The position numbers and the translations under genes were made by a program. The notes beneath the pieces were generated by a model. The model ran no database searches, had not been told where the DNA came from, and saw only the letters and a list, made by a program, of their open reading frames with translations. A DNA stretch of 47,969 nucleotides from Candidatus Altimarinota bacterium. GTDB taxonomy: Bacteria > Patescibacteriota > Gracilibacteria > UBA4473. Below are positions 7,650-16,499 of this stretch, piece by piece. The stretch lies in NCBI GenBank assembly GCA_021734525.1, contig JAIPIW010000005.1, forward strand, positions 1-47,969, written 5' to 3'. Position 1 is the stretch's first letter. Every line of letters starts with the position of its first letter.

Positions 7650-10262
7650 TTAATTATTACCCCATAAAGCTTCATAGAATTCTCCTCTCGTTACCTGCTC
7701 ACCAAAATTGGCAATCTGGCCGGTAAAGATATAAATCATTCTTTTGGCTTCACTTGGAGTAATTTTCCGCGCTGGATAAAAGAATGGCTTTACCGAAAAC
7801 CGATCACGGTAACTAAGTAAGGCTGGCAAATAAAACCACTGCTTGTCATGCACATCTGCGAAAGGATTACTAGTAAGAAGCGGGAGAGTATTTCTGGCCA
7901 TTGTTAAATGAGCCACTCTAATCCCTTCCTGATTATCTTCTTCCAAACGAGGTTTAGGCATTTCTAGTTGCGGTTCATAGAGCCAGTAGAACATATCTGC
8001 CCTCACTAGTTCTCGTTCTGGTTGAAGTAAAGGAAGATTTTTGGGGGTAAAATTCTGGAAACTTTGTCTAGCCCGCAAAATAATAGACGGATGAATTGGT
8101 CCAATGTCGGAGAAAAAAGAAGAAAATACTGGGGCTGAAGACTTAAATTCATCTTTAGCCCAGTACCATCCAGTTCCTTGTGGAGTAGAGCTAGTGGTCT
8201 TTTTTTGTGTGGAACTAGATTTTTTCCCAAACGGCAAATTAATCCCTATTTGTCTTAATCCTATTTCTTTTGGTGCTCCCATTTTTAAGTTGGGACTGGT
8301 AGTATCTGAATCTAAAGGTTTATTTGGCACTTGAGAATCCATCGGTACTCCACCTCCTGGATATAAGTTATCTGTCTTGGGATTTGCTTCTGGATTAACA
8401 GGGGTTGGTTGTAAGACATAACCCTCTACCCAAACAGAAAAGTGTACTAGGTCTTCATTCCCTTCGCCGTCCACCACACGGAGTCCTATTACTTTTTCTC
8501 CGGGAGTCTTAAAGATTTTTGTAACTTTTTTCGGACCGGAGGCAATTTTCTTACCAGTAGAAATTAAGTCGTTTCTTCCTTGGTAATCAAAGTCCCAGAA
8601 AAACTTGAGGTTCCGTCCTTGGCTTCGAGAAGCATCAAAAGTAAAGACTGTTCTCGTATCTCCTGTCCGTTGAGAAATAACCACTTGTGCTTTTGGTCCT
8701 TCGTAAGCAAAGACTGTAACCGTTCTAGATACAGTAGTTACTTTTTCACTCAGATCCTTGATCTGCATCTTAGCAATGTATTTTCCTGGTTCCTCATATT
8801 TCCACTGGTGACTAGCACTCCGATGGAATGCAGTATCCCAATTACCATCTCCGTCAGCATCAAAACGAAGTTCTAATTTAGATTCTGGACTTTGTAAGTC
8901 AGAAACATGCGGTTGAAACCGCACTAATTCTCCCGTATAAATAGTTTCTTTATCTACCGTAAATGATCCTCGTGGCGCAGAACTAGATACTACTTTCAGA
9001 CGCATAGAAGTGACTGTCGCCACTAAATCCTCATTCTGGACTTGAATTGTTGGTTCGTATTCTCCCGGTTGGAGAAAAACATATTCCGCCCGAGAAGCAG
9101 TACTAAATGTTGTGTCCCAAATTCCATCCCCCTGAAAATCCCAACGATAAGTAAAGTTCTTGGAAGTGGAATCTCTTTTCTTTAAAGAAGCAGAAAACTG
9201 CAATTTGTCCCCACTAACTACAGAAAAGAATTGACTGGTATTTTCCGCATTAAAGGAAGTTTGTCTGGTTAAATTCTGGGCTCTAATTTCTGCCCGATAA
9301 TCTATCGGGTCTGTTTTTATTTCGACCGTTAAAACTGTTTCTTCACATTTAGGTTGCGCCCGATCATAACAAGTTCTAATCCGTACATCATGAGTTCCAG
9401 GAGAAGTAAATTTGTGAGATACCTTACTTTTATCTTTCACAAATTGTTCTCCATAAAAATTCCATTCCAGCCAAGCATGATCTGGTATTAATGATTGAGA
9501 AGCATCAAAAGTAAAAATAGTGTCTTCATTACGAGCTACTTTTCCTGGAGAAACATTAACAATCGGAGGGACAATTGGGGCTTCAGTAATCTCAATTTTA
9601 TCCCATTCTTTCTGGTATACCGGCTGATTAGAACCATATCTCTGATCCGGAATTGTTTCTAGTCCCCGCACTGTTTCTCTACTTTTATCTGGGAAAAGAA
9701 CTTCAGCAGTAGGAGAGACTTGTCCAACATCTGTTAAAGAATAGACATGCGTGACTATTTTCTGTCGAGAGAAATTAGTGTCCCACTGACCGTCAGAATC
9801 AAAATCCCAACGTACCGTTACCTGATCTGGATCTTCTGTTCCTGGCAAAGAAAGAACTAATTCAAAATAGACTGGTTCGCCAGCTTTTACTTTAGTGGGT
9901 TGCGCAGAAATTCTAATGCGACGATAAATATCTCCTACCACTCGGTAATTACGAAAGACTGTCTGCATCGTACTAGACTCTGTATCTCGCACCTGTACCC
10001 GAGCTCGAAAATCTCCAATATCTAAAGGTTTGTATGTTTTTTTGGCTGCATTACTCCAAGGTGTCCAACTACTTTCGTTAGCAAACTGAAACCTAAATTC
10101 CAATCCTCCTTTCCGTCCTTGGGTGTTTAGAGAGTCAGAAGCATCAAAAGTAAATTCCTTACTTATTTGTCCTGTCGAAGGAGTGATTACTAGACTTGCT
10201 TGCGGTAAAGCAGCTGCCCAGACCTGTCCCCAAAACAATGTTGATAGAAAGTACAAAATCAT
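7650..10262 (-). CDS. PKD-repeat surface protein with degenerate C-terminal SLH region
   Basis: An 870-aa exported protein. The N-terminus (MILYFLSTLFWGQVWAAALPQ) is a signal peptide. Most of the protein consists of PKD-type Ig-like repeats, seen as FTFDASxS, WDFDSDGxWDT, YxxPGxYxxxxQVxD blocks (about residues 25-120, 125-215, 235-330, 340-440, 445-535, 540-630). A proline/serine-rich linker follows (about 635-720). The C-terminal 150 aa contain SLH-like segments (RADMFYWLYE, NPFADVHDKQWFYLPALLSYRDRF, ITPSEAKRMIYIF, TRGEFYEALW). PKD domains mediate protein or carbohydrate contacts outside the cell, so a wall-attached adhesin is likely. A promoter with consensus-like boxes sits 6 nt before the ATG. 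Confidence 0.85.
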   Translation of the reverse strand: MILYFLSTLFWGQVWAAALPQASLVITPSTGQISKEFTFDASDSLNTQGRKGGLEFRFQFANESSWTPWSNAAKKTYKPLDIGDFRARVQVRDTESSTMQTVFRNYRVVGDIYRRIRISAQPTKVKAGEPVYFELVLSLPGTEDPDQVTVRWDFDSDGQWDTNFSRQKIVTHVYSLTDVGQVSPTAEVLFPDKSRETVRGLETIPDQRYGSNQPVYQKEWDKIEITEAPIVPPIVNVSPGKVARNEDTIFTFDASQSLIPDHAWLEWNFYGEQFVKDKSKVSHKFTSPGTHDVRIRTCYDRAQPKCEETVLTVEIKTDPIDYRAEIRAQNLTRQTSFNAENTSQFFSVVSGDKLQFSASLKKRDSTSKNFTYRWDFQGDGIWDTTFSTASRAEYVFLQPGEYEPTIQVQNEDLVATVTSMRLKVVSSSAPRGSFTVDKETIYTGELVRFQPHVSDLQSPESKLELRFDADGDGNWDTAFHRSASHQWKYEEPGKYIAKMQIKDLSEKVTTVSRTVTVFAYEGPKAQVVISQRTGDTRTVFTFDASRSQGRNLKFFWDFDYQGRNDLISTGKKIASGPKKVTKIFKTPGEKVIGLRVVDGEGNEDLVHFSVWVEGYVLQPTPVNPEANPKTDNLYPGGGVPMDSQVPNKPLDSDTTSPNLKMGAPKEIGLRQIGINLPFGKKSSSTQKKTTSSTPQGTGWYWAKDEFKSSAPVFSSFFSDIGPIHPSIILRARQSFQNFTPKNLPLLQPERELVRADMFYWLYEPQLEMPKPRLEEDNQEGIRVAHLTMARNTLPLLTSNPFADVHDKQWFYLPALLSYRDRFSVKPFFYPARKITPSEAKRMIYIFTGQIANFGEQVTRGEFYEALWGNN

Positions 10263-10268
10263 CGTGAT

Positions 10269-10298
10269 ATTATATCATTTTTAATGTCATAATGTCAA
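10269..10298 (-). promoter_or_regulatory. Leaderless-type promoter of the PKD protein gene
   Basis: On the minus strand TTGACA (10298-10293), an 18-nt spacer, and TATAAT (10274-10269) preceded by TGA (extended -10) lie upstream. Only 6 nt separate the -10 box from the ATG at 10262, so transcription should start at or next to the start codon. Confidence 0.8.
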
Positions 10299-10334
10299 CT
10301 TTTATCCCCTTAAATTACCTTATTACGCTATTTT

Positions 10335-10354
10335 CATTATATTATAATATAATG
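10335..10354. repeat. Recurrent AT palindrome, copy 2 (longest)
   Basis: CATTATATTATAATATAATG is a perfect 20-bp palindrome in the divergent gap between the PKD protein gene and the M16 peptidase gene. It is the longest copy of the recurrent element. TATAAT occurs on both strands around the centre. Each downstream gene has its own closer -10-like box, so the palindrome is not simply their promoter. Confidence 0.85.
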
Positions 10355-10391
10355 TTTCCCTAAATCCTTATCTTTGGTAAAGTATTCCCAC

Positions 10392-11654
10392 ATGAAAATT
10401 CACCACCGAAAACTCGCTAACGGTTTACGTTTGCAGGCGGTAGAAATGCCCGGAACAAATGTTGTTACTACTCTTATTCTGGCTGGAGCTGGTTCTAGAT
10501 ATGAAGACATATCCATTGCTGGAATATCTCACTTCCTAGAACACATGTTCTTCAAGGGGGCGAAAAAATATCCCACCCCAAAATCTGTCGCCGAAGCAGT
10601 AGATAGTTTTGGTGGAGAGTTTAACGCTTTTACTGGTAAAGAATATGCCGGATATTTTGTAAAATCTGGCCAGGAAAATTTAAGTAAGGCTTTAGATGTC
10701 CTATCTGATATGCTTCTTTTTTCTAAATTCGACAGTCCAGAAATAGACCGCGAAAGAGGTGTTATTTTGGAAGAAATGGCGATGTATTTAGATGCTCCGA
10801 TGTACCAGATTTCCTGGGATTTTGAACAACTCGTTTTTGGTGATCAACCCTTGGGAAGAGACCAAATTGGAACAAAGGAGCTAATAAAATCAGTAACAAG
10901 TGAGCAATTTAAGCAGTACAAGAACGAATTATATGTACCAGAAAATATGGTCATCACTGTAGCTGGAGCAGTTAATGAAAAAACTTTAGACGAGGTAGAG
11001 AAATTCTTTCAATTTAATAATCAATCCCAAAATAGAAAAAGTCTTCCTTTTGACGCTAATATCACTACGGAGAAATTTAAGATTCGTATCAAAAAGACCG
11101 AGCAATATCATGTTTCTTTGGGAGTAAGAGCTTTAGCAGAAACAGATGAAAGATTCCCTGCCTTGAAGGTCTTAGCAACTATCTTAGGTGGAAACATGAG
11201 TGCTCGAATGTTCCAAAGAATCAGAGAACAAAAAGGACTTTGTTATTCTATTCGCACCCAAGTAGATGAATTTACAGACACTGGACTCTTGACCACTAGA
11301 GCCGGCGTAAAATTAGATGATGTCTTGCGAGCGGTAGAAGCAATTCGACATGAGTACGATGATATCATTGAAAACGGAATTACAAACGAAGAACTTCTTA
11401 AGGCTCAAAATTACTTGTGTGGCAAAGTAGATTTAAAAACTGAAGATACCGAAGAAGTGGCTCACCACTTTGGAAAAGACTCTTTACTTTATAACATCAC
11501 AGAAGATTTTGATTCTTGGAAAAATAAAATAAGAAAAGTTACTAAAAAAGAAGTAGAAGCTTTAGCGAAAGAGTTACTTGCCCCTCAAAATCTCCGTTTT
11601 GCCGGGATTGGTCCAAAGGTTGATGAAGAAAAACTTTTAAAACTTATTTCCTAA
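10392..11654 (+). CDS. M16-family zinc metallopeptidase (processing-peptidase-like)
   Basis: A 420-aa member of the M16 (pitrilysin/insulinase) family, of the shorter kind resembling mitochondrial processing peptidase beta and B. subtilis MlpA/YmxG. The inverted zinc motif HFLEH is at residues 47-51, with the distal glutamate in ILEEM (127-128), the expected 76-residue spacing. The C-terminal half has the R/Y substrate region (MSARMFQRIREQKGLCYSI). No signal peptide is visible, so it is probably cytoplasmic. I chose ATG at 10392; a TTG at 10374 adds six residues. An upstream TGG-TAAAGT could be an extended -10 box, 8 nt before the ATG. It is convergent with the PIG-L gene, with only 6 nt between stops. 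Confidence 0.92.
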   Translation: MKIHHRKLANGLRLQAVEMPGTNVVTTLILAGAGSRYEDISIAGISHFLEHMFFKGAKKYPTPKSVAEAVDSFGGEFNAFTGKEYAGYFVKSGQENLSKALDVLSDMLLFSKFDSPEIDRERGVILEEMAMYLDAPMYQISWDFEQLVFGDQPLGRDQIGTKELIKSVTSEQFKQYKNELYVPENMVITVAGAVNEKTLDEVEKFFQFNNQSQNRKSLPFDANITTEKFKIRIKKTEQYHVSLGVRALAETDERFPALKVLATILGGNMSARMFQRIREQKGLCYSIRTQVDEFTDTGLLTTRAGVKLDDVLRAVEAIRHEYDDIIENGITNEELLKAQNYLCGKVDLKTEDTEEVAHHFGKDSLLYNITEDFDSWKNKIRKVTKKEVEALAKELLAPQNLRFAGIGPKVDEEKLLKLIS

Positions 11655-11660
11655 GTTTTT

Positions 11661-12518
11661 TTATTGTTGCACTACTTGTTCCGAAACATTCTCAAATTGC
11701 TCCTCCACCCAAGCCCATTGTTCCATAAAGTCTTTGTGGTAAATATCATGAAACTGGGTTTTAAAAATATGAATGAGTTTTAGTTTCGCTAAATCTAGTT
11801 TTGTTTTTTCTGTTTTGGAAAATTTTTTACTGTGGACCAAATATTCCAAAACTTCCGGCTTATAATTATGTTTTTCTGCCAAAACTTCCTTTACAATTCT
11901 CGCAGTAACTGCGTGATCTGAATGAGTATCTTCTTCTGAAGGAAGAATAATTTCCTCTGGATTTAAACGATTAAGAAGGGCGGTAACATCTCTCTTTAAG
12001 GCTTCCTTGGTATACGGAGAGCCAACAAAATAATTACCCACGGTACTAGCTTGCAAATTGGTAAATCTACTTCTTACCTGACCTTGTACTTCTAAAGTTT
12101 TTAATTCTCCATCTGGAAACCCGAGGAAATATAAATCACTATCTTGTAATCCTAGAATCTGTGCTGTCGTCCGAGATTCGTTTTTTCTTTGTTCTCCATA
12201 GAGTTTGGCCTCCTGAAAAGAAACTTTTTCTTTCCCGTCTCCATTAGTAATAAAGATAATTTTTACTCTTTCTCCACTAGTTAATTTCTCTGTTATTTTA
12301 TTAGAACAACAAAGAATTTCGTCGTCTGGATGAGGAGCAACGATAACTGTAGTGGGTTTAGAAAAAGACCTGAGTCCCCCCCTATAATCCCTTCTTTTTG
12401 GTTTTACTTCTTCTCGGTTGTAGGGTTTTTCTGTTGTAGTAGGGGGTGTGGGAACAACTTTAGGCGTGACGTTAAAAACCTCATTCCAGAAAAGTGATGC
12501 TACTAAAATTCCTTCCAT
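11661..12518 (-). CDS. PIG-L family N-acetylglucosaminyl deacetylase-like hydrolase
   Basis: PIG-L (LmbE-like) proteins are zinc-dependent deacetylases acting on N-acetylglucosaminyl groups of glycolipids, thiols or antibiotics. The hallmark APHPDDEIL lies about 60 residues from the start, and the second metal motif THSDH near residue 205. The first 50 residues are a hydrophobic start (GILVASLFW) followed by a Pro/Thr/Lys-rich linker, suggesting a membrane-tethered or exported form. I chose ATG at 12518: GATAAT lies 7 nt upstream, in the same geometry as other genes here. A TTG at 12554 would add 12 residues. The gene lies just downstream of pilB. The substrate cannot be told. Confidence 0.85.
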   Translation of the reverse strand: MEGILVASLFWNEVFNVTPKVVPTPPTTTEKPYNREEVKPKRRDYRGGLRSFSKPTTVIVAPHPDDEILCCSNKITEKLTSGERVKIIFITNGDGKEKVSFQEAKLYGEQRKNESRTTAQILGLQDSDLYFLGFPDGELKTLEVQGQVRSRFTNLQASTVGNYFVGSPYTKEALKRDVTALLNRLNPEEIILPSEEDTHSDHAVTARIVKEVLAEKHNYKPEVLEYLVHSKKFSKTEKTKLDLAKLKLIHIFKTQFHDIYHKDFMEQWAWVEEQFENVSEQVVQQ

Positions 12519-12569
12519 CTTGAGAATTATCAAGGAAGAAGAGGTAATTATCAATAGCTTTTTTTACTT

Positions 12570-14201
12570 CTAATTCGTTACCCTTAAAAGTTCGTCTAAA
12601 GTAGTTTCGTTTTGTAAGACCTTCAAAACGCCATCTTCAAAAAGGGTCAGGAATTGATGTTGTTCCTTCAGAAACTGCAAAATATCTATCTCAGATTTCT
12701 GTTCCAAAATCATTTTTCGAACTTCGTCATTCAATAAAAAAGCTTCGCAAATAGCAGTTCTACCCATGTAACCGGTATCCGAACACTTCTCACAACCCTT
12801 GGCCTTTTTCACTTTGGTCGGAATTTTTAGATCTGGGAAGACTTGCATTAGTCTGTCTAAAGCTTTTTTGAACTTATCATCCTGTGGTAAATTTACTTCT
12901 TCATTACAAGAAGGACATATTTTTCTGACCAATCTTTGCGCAAAAACGGCATTAACTGTCGGTGCAATATTATAATTCTCTAATCCTAAATTACGTAATC
13001 TAGAAACTACCCCCACCGCAGAATTTGTGTGCAAAGAAGAAAGCACAATGTGTCCAGTTAGTGCTGCTTCTGCAGCCAGACGAGCTGTTTCTGGTGTTCT
13101 TACTTCTCCCACTAGCACTACATCTGGATCATGACGGAGTAGGGATTTGAGACCAGTTTCAAAATTATATTTTTTATCCTCGTTAACCTGAGACTGGGAA
13201 ATTCCTTCTAGTTGATATTCTATTGGATCTTCCAAGGTAACTATTTTCTTTTCTGGATTATTGAGAGTAGCAAGCATCGAATACAGGGTCGTTGTTTTTC
13301 CAGAACCAGTGGGTCCGGTTACTAGAATTAGACCATTTTTATCTTGCAAAGCTACAGTTAGTTTTTTCTGTATTCCTGCACTGAAACCAAGTTCTGTAAA
13401 AGTTTTGATAGCTCGACTGGCATCTAAAACTCTCATTTCTATTGATTCTCCAAAAGGAGTAGGAAGAGTAGAAACTCTAAGATCTATTTTGCGTTCGTTA
13501 ACTTGGAAACTCAAGTGTCCATCTTGAGGAACATCGGCAATATTAGATTGCACTCCTGCTTCATATTTAATTCTCGTCACAATTTTGTGAGCTACTTCCT
13601 TTTCTAGATGCAGAACATTATGCAAAATTCCATCTACTCTGAATCTTAGAGTCACCCCATTTTCTACTGGTTGAAAATGAATATCTGAAGCCTTAGTACT
13701 AATCGCGGCTAATTCTATTTCTCCCAACGCACTTTCTGCTTGCATGTTAGCAATCTTACCTTCTAGTTCCGATAAATCTTTTAGTTTAGAAGTAAGATTT
13801 TGATTACTCTTTTCTTTTAGCTCTGTTTTTTTTCTTACTATCTCTTTTTGCATTAATTCTGAATCATACCAACTCATAGCTTGTTCCCAACCAAAATTAG
13901 AACAAACAAACAATTGTAATTCGTATTTTTTTTCCTTTAATTTCTCTAATGCTTCTAGAGTACTAGGTGCTTCTGGATTAATCACCGCTAGACTCAAAAC
14001 TTCCCCCACTTTCTTGAGTGGGAAGAGTTTTCCCTCCTGCGCTATTTCTCTAGAAACAAGTTTCAGGACATCAAAATCTGGGGGGAATTTGGCTAAATCT
14101 ACATATCCCAAACCTAATTTACCTGCTTTTTGTTTAGCTTCGCGTTCTTCTGCTTCGCGATTTATTTGGCCCAAGAAGACCGCTTGATTAGATTCTCCCA
14201 T
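12570..14201 (-). CDS. pilB: Type IV pilus assembly ATPase PilB / GspE family
   Basis: A 543-aa hexameric ATPase that powers pilus extension or type II-like secretion at the inner face of the membrane. The N-terminal MshEN/GspE domain (about 1-120) is followed by the ATPase core. It has Walker A GPTGSGKTT near 297-305, an Asp box (TLEDPIEYQLEG), Walker B (DPDVVLVGEVR), a His box (GHIVLSSLHTN) and the tetracysteine zinc motif ICPSC (about 428) with GCEKC (about 470). ATG at 14201 was chosen because TATAAT ends 6 nt before it; an upstream ATG at 14219 overlaps the -10 box. The matching prepilin-like genes lie 18 kb away (32.7-34.9 kb). Confidence 0.93.
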   Translation of the reverse strand: MGESNQAVFLGQINREAEEREAKQKAGKLGLGYVDLAKFPPDFDVLKLVSREIAQEGKLFPLKKVGEVLSLAVINPEAPSTLEALEKLKEKKYELQLFVCSNFGWEQAMSWYDSELMQKEIVRKKTELKEKSNQNLTSKLKDLSELEGKIANMQAESALGEIELAAISTKASDIHFQPVENGVTLRFRVDGILHNVLHLEKEVAHKIVTRIKYEAGVQSNIADVPQDGHLSFQVNERKIDLRVSTLPTPFGESIEMRVLDASRAIKTFTELGFSAGIQKKLTVALQDKNGLILVTGPTGSGKTTTLYSMLATLNNPEKKIVTLEDPIEYQLEGISQSQVNEDKKYNFETGLKSLLRHDPDVVLVGEVRTPETARLAAEAALTGHIVLSSLHTNSAVGVVSRLRNLGLENYNIAPTVNAVFAQRLVRKICPSCNEEVNLPQDDKFKKALDRLMQVFPDLKIPTKVKKAKGCEKCSDTGYMGRTAICEAFLLNDEVRKMILEQKSEIDILQFLKEQHQFLTLFEDGVLKVLQNETTLDELLRVTN

Positions 14202-14207
14202 TGCTAA

Positions 14208-14236
14208 ATTATACCACAAATAAGGAGAAAACTCAA
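14208..14236 (-). promoter_or_regulatory. Leaderless-type promoter of pilB
   Basis: Minus strand: TTGAGT (14236-14231), 17-nt spacer ending in TGG, TATAAT (14213-14208), then 6 nt to the ATG at 14201. The extended -10 TGGTATAAT is shared with the mgtC-type gene. Transcription should begin on the start codon. Confidence 0.82.
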
Positions 14237-14246
14237 GGTTTAAGGC

Positions 14247-14909
14247 CTATTTTTTTAGTTTAGTGCGTAGAATTTTTTCTGCTCTCAAATTAGTAAATTC
14301 TGGCTTATCTCCAGTCTCAATCGTGATTTTTCTTTTGGTATTAGATGTTTTCTGGTTAAATTCTGGGTGATCTAGGAGAAAATCATTAGGAGTGAAGATC
14401 TTTATTTGCGTTCCTGCTAAGTGTTGCAGGATTTTTTTGGTCTTCTCTTCTCCAAAAATAGTTTCACAAAAAAAGACAGTATCACAATTAAAGTTTTTGG
14501 CTTTCCGTAAAAATTTCCTGGCTATTCTTCTAAATTCTACCGTGTCAGCCCAACCTTCGTTAGCTAGGTGATGAATTATTTGTGTCTCAAAAGAAATAAA
14601 CTGGGGTGTTTTTTCTGCCCTGCGGTCTTTGCGTTCAAAATTAAATTTTTGTGAATCTAATTTTTTAATAAATTCCAGGATCTCTTTATTCGTCCGATCA
14701 TATAAAATACCAATCCGACCGAATTTTGTTTTTTCTGCCACAATTTTTTCTAAAGAAATAGACCAAAAATCTATTTCACCTAAGAAGTCTTTCTTTTTAA
14801 TCCCTAAATCTTTTACCGAGAATTCCAACTCTGCTTCTGGATATTTTACTAAAACCTCTCGTCCCAAGACCAGAGCCCCAAAGTCCGAACTAAAAAACTT
14901 GGCTTTCAT
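14247..14909 (-). CDS. Uncharacterised protein, weakly glutamate-racemase-like
   Basis: A protein of about 220 aa from ATG at 14909 (MKAKFFSSDFGALVLG). The N-terminus SSDFGALVLGREVLVKYPE recalls the DSGxGG start of Asp/Glu racemases. The segment CDTVFFCETIFGEEKTKKILQHL recalls their second-cysteine motif (GCTHFPLL). The exact catalytic motifs are not conserved, so if related it is divergent or no longer a racemase. It starts 22 nt after the purL-like stop, so the two are probably co-transcribed. Lysine is abundant. The family call is a guess from pattern similarity; the gene itself is well supported by the full-length open frame. Confidence 0.55.
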   Translation of the reverse strand: MKAKFFSSDFGALVLGREVLVKYPEAELEFSVKDLGIKKKDFLGEIDFWSISLEKIVAEKTKFGRIGILYDRTNKEILEFIKKLDSQKFNFERKDRRAEKTPQFISFETQIIHHLANEGWADTVEFRRIARKFLRKAKNFNCDTVFFCETIFGEEKTKKILQHLAGTQIKIFTPNDFLLDHPEFNQKTSNTKRKITIETGDKPEFTNLRAEKILRTKLKK

Positions 14910-14931
14910 CAAAAGGAAAACTAACAAATTC

Positions 14932-16215
14932 TCAGGAGAATACAAGCTCGTTGCCAGTAAATTCTACTTCGGTATGTACCGGTTCTATTTCTAGTATTTC
15001 ATACTCCCGGTCATAGGAAATTCCCTGGGTAATTAGTTTGGCTGGAGCATCACAAAGTACTTCGTCTTCCCACTTCATAACGTACTGTCCGTCCGCTCTA
15101 ACCACCCCTATTTTCCTTGCCCCAGCATTCTCTGCAACCTTTCCCAGTTCCCACTTCTGGTTGAAGTGATCTAATATTTTCTGGGTAAAATCCGGATGAC
15201 AAGCAAAGCAAAATCTCTCTTGCGTTTCTGAACATGCCAAAACATGTGGCGGAAATGGGCCTGCAATATGCAATTGATCTAACTGGATATCTGCCCCGTA
15301 TCCTGCACCATCTGCAAGTTCTACGGTCGCACAAGTAACTCCTCCTGCTCCCAAATCCTTACAAGCAATCTTGTCATAATTACCTTCTTTTTTGAGAATT
15401 TCTAGAAGATCTAAAATAGAAGCTACCAAATGTCTTTCTAAGAAAGGATTAGGTTCTTGAACTGCTGCTTTTTTCTGTTCTAGGTCATCGTCATCTTCAA
15501 AAGTGTCGGAAGCAAAACTAGCCCCTCCAAAACCAGAATTATCTGTGGGTTTACCAACAAGAACAAACTCCCATTTTTCTTCTGCCGCTACCTTTGGCAC
15601 GTAAGAATGAATTAAATCTTTTTCTCGTAACACTCCCAGGGCCGTGACGTTAACCAGGCAGTTTTCATCAAAACCTTTGTCAAAGTAAGCATCTCCTCCA
15701 ACATTAGGAACTCCTAAAGGATTTCCGTAACCAGAAATTCCCCGTACCACTTCTCGAGCAATATTACGTTGTAAGTTTTTATTAGCATCACCAAATCTAA
15801 GCACATCCATGCTTCCTACAGGTCTAGCTCCCATACACAAAATGTCTCTGACAATTCCGCCAACCCCTGTTGCCGCTCCTTCGTAGGGAACAATTTGTGA
15901 AGGATGATTATGTGATTCATGGGAAACCGCAATAGCGTATTTTTCACCGTTTTCTGTAAAGACTTCCACAATTCCAGAATCTTCCGCTGGTCCCAGAATG
16001 ACATTTTTTCCGGTAGTAGGTAATTTTTTAAGAAACTTTCCAGAACTTTTATACGAACAATGTTCCGATAATTGAATACCAAAAATAGTTGCTTCTGTCA
16101 GAGTCATGGGGCGACCAAGTTCTTTCTGAAGATCGCGAGCTTCTGATAACTTCAAGCCAATATTGTGTTCCTTGAGAAGCTTTTCTGCATCTGGACTGTT
16201 AAAATCTAGTTTCAT
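14932..16215 (-). CDS. purL: Half-length phosphoribosylformylglycinamidine synthase subunit (PurL-like)
   Basis: PurL converts FGAR to FGAM with ATP and ammonia in step four of purine synthesis. This 427-aa protein matches the first half of bacterial PurL: the linker domain with TEATIFGIQLSEHCSYKSS (catalytic His), then SHESHNHPSQIVPYEGAATGVGGIVRDILCMGARP and a first AIRS C-like domain (KIACKDLGAGG, CFACHPDF). It ends with a TGA stop where the second synthetase repeat of ordinary 600-740-aa PurL would begin, and the next ORF is unrelated. It may work as a homodimer or with a partner elsewhere. ATG at 16215 was chosen because TAGAAT lies 7 nt upstream; the preceding TTG is an alternative. Confidence 0.85.
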   Translation of the reverse strand: MKLDFNSPDAEKLLKEHNIGLKLSEARDLQKELGRPMTLTEATIFGIQLSEHCSYKSSGKFLKKLPTTGKNVILGPAEDSGIVEVFTENGEKYAIAVSHESHNHPSQIVPYEGAATGVGGIVRDILCMGARPVGSMDVLRFGDANKNLQRNIAREVVRGISGYGNPLGVPNVGGDAYFDKGFDENCLVNVTALGVLREKDLIHSYVPKVAAEEKWEFVLVGKPTDNSGFGGASFASDTFEDDDDLEQKKAAVQEPNPFLERHLVASILDLLEILKKEGNYDKIACKDLGAGGVTCATVELADGAGYGADIQLDQLHIAGPFPPHVLACSETQERFCFACHPDFTQKILDHFNQKWELGKVAENAGARKIGVVRADGQYVMKWEDEVLCDAPAKLITQGISYDREYEILEIEPVHTEVEFTGNELVFS

Positions 16216-16222
16216 CAACTAG

Positions 16223-16251
16223 ATTCTAATACACTTCGTAGCTGGTTCCGA
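16223..16251 (-). promoter_or_regulatory. Candidate promoter of the purL-like gene
   Basis: Minus strand: TCGGAA (16251-16246), 17-nt spacer, TAGAAT (16228-16223), 7 nt to ATG at 16215. The -10 box matches five of six consensus bases and the -35 is weak. The stop codon of the small antitoxin-like gene (16253) lies immediately upstream, so read-through is also possible. Confidence 0.55.
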
Positions 16252-16252
16252 A

Positions 16253-16429
16253 TTATTTCTTGTTTTTTAATTTTCTCAAATTACAAAATTCTTCATACTG
16301 ACCGTATTCAACTAAAAAGGCCACGGGACGAGAATTTCTAATAATTATAACTGGTTCTTGTGTCTTTTCTAATTCATCCAAAACTTCTGAAATCTTAGTT
16401 CTTAAGTTACTTATTGATATTGTTTTCAT
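16253..16429 (-). CDS. Small Phd/YefM-type antitoxin (orphan)
   Basis: A 58-aa reading frame starting MKTISISNLRTKISEVLDEL and ending LRKLKNKK. The pattern is typical of the Phd/YefM family: a short strand, SNLRxKISEVLDELEK helix, then the strand EPVIIIRNSRPVAFLVEYGQYEE. These antitoxins bind DNA as dimers through the N-terminal half and neutralise a toxin (RelE/ParE, Doc or PIN) with the C-terminal tail. No toxin-sized gene is adjacent: the neighbours are rmuC-like (starts 17711, ends 16500) upstream and purL-like downstream. It may be a solitary regulator or the remnant of a lost module. Supported by the family pattern and a plausible full frame. Confidence 0.7.
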   Translation of the reverse strand: MKTISISNLRTKISEVLDELEKTQEPVIIIRNSRPVAFLVEYGQYEEFCNLRKLKNKK

Positions 16430-16499
16430 TTCTACTTTTTACAAAACAAACCCATTATCCATTTATACAAATTTATGTAAATTTTTTGTACAAAATTAA

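Noticed and set aside
14932-14934. UGA recoding as glycine (code 25)
   Set aside because: Reading through adds only a short unrelated tail before TAG, and TGA also ends the ybaK-like gene at a normal family length.
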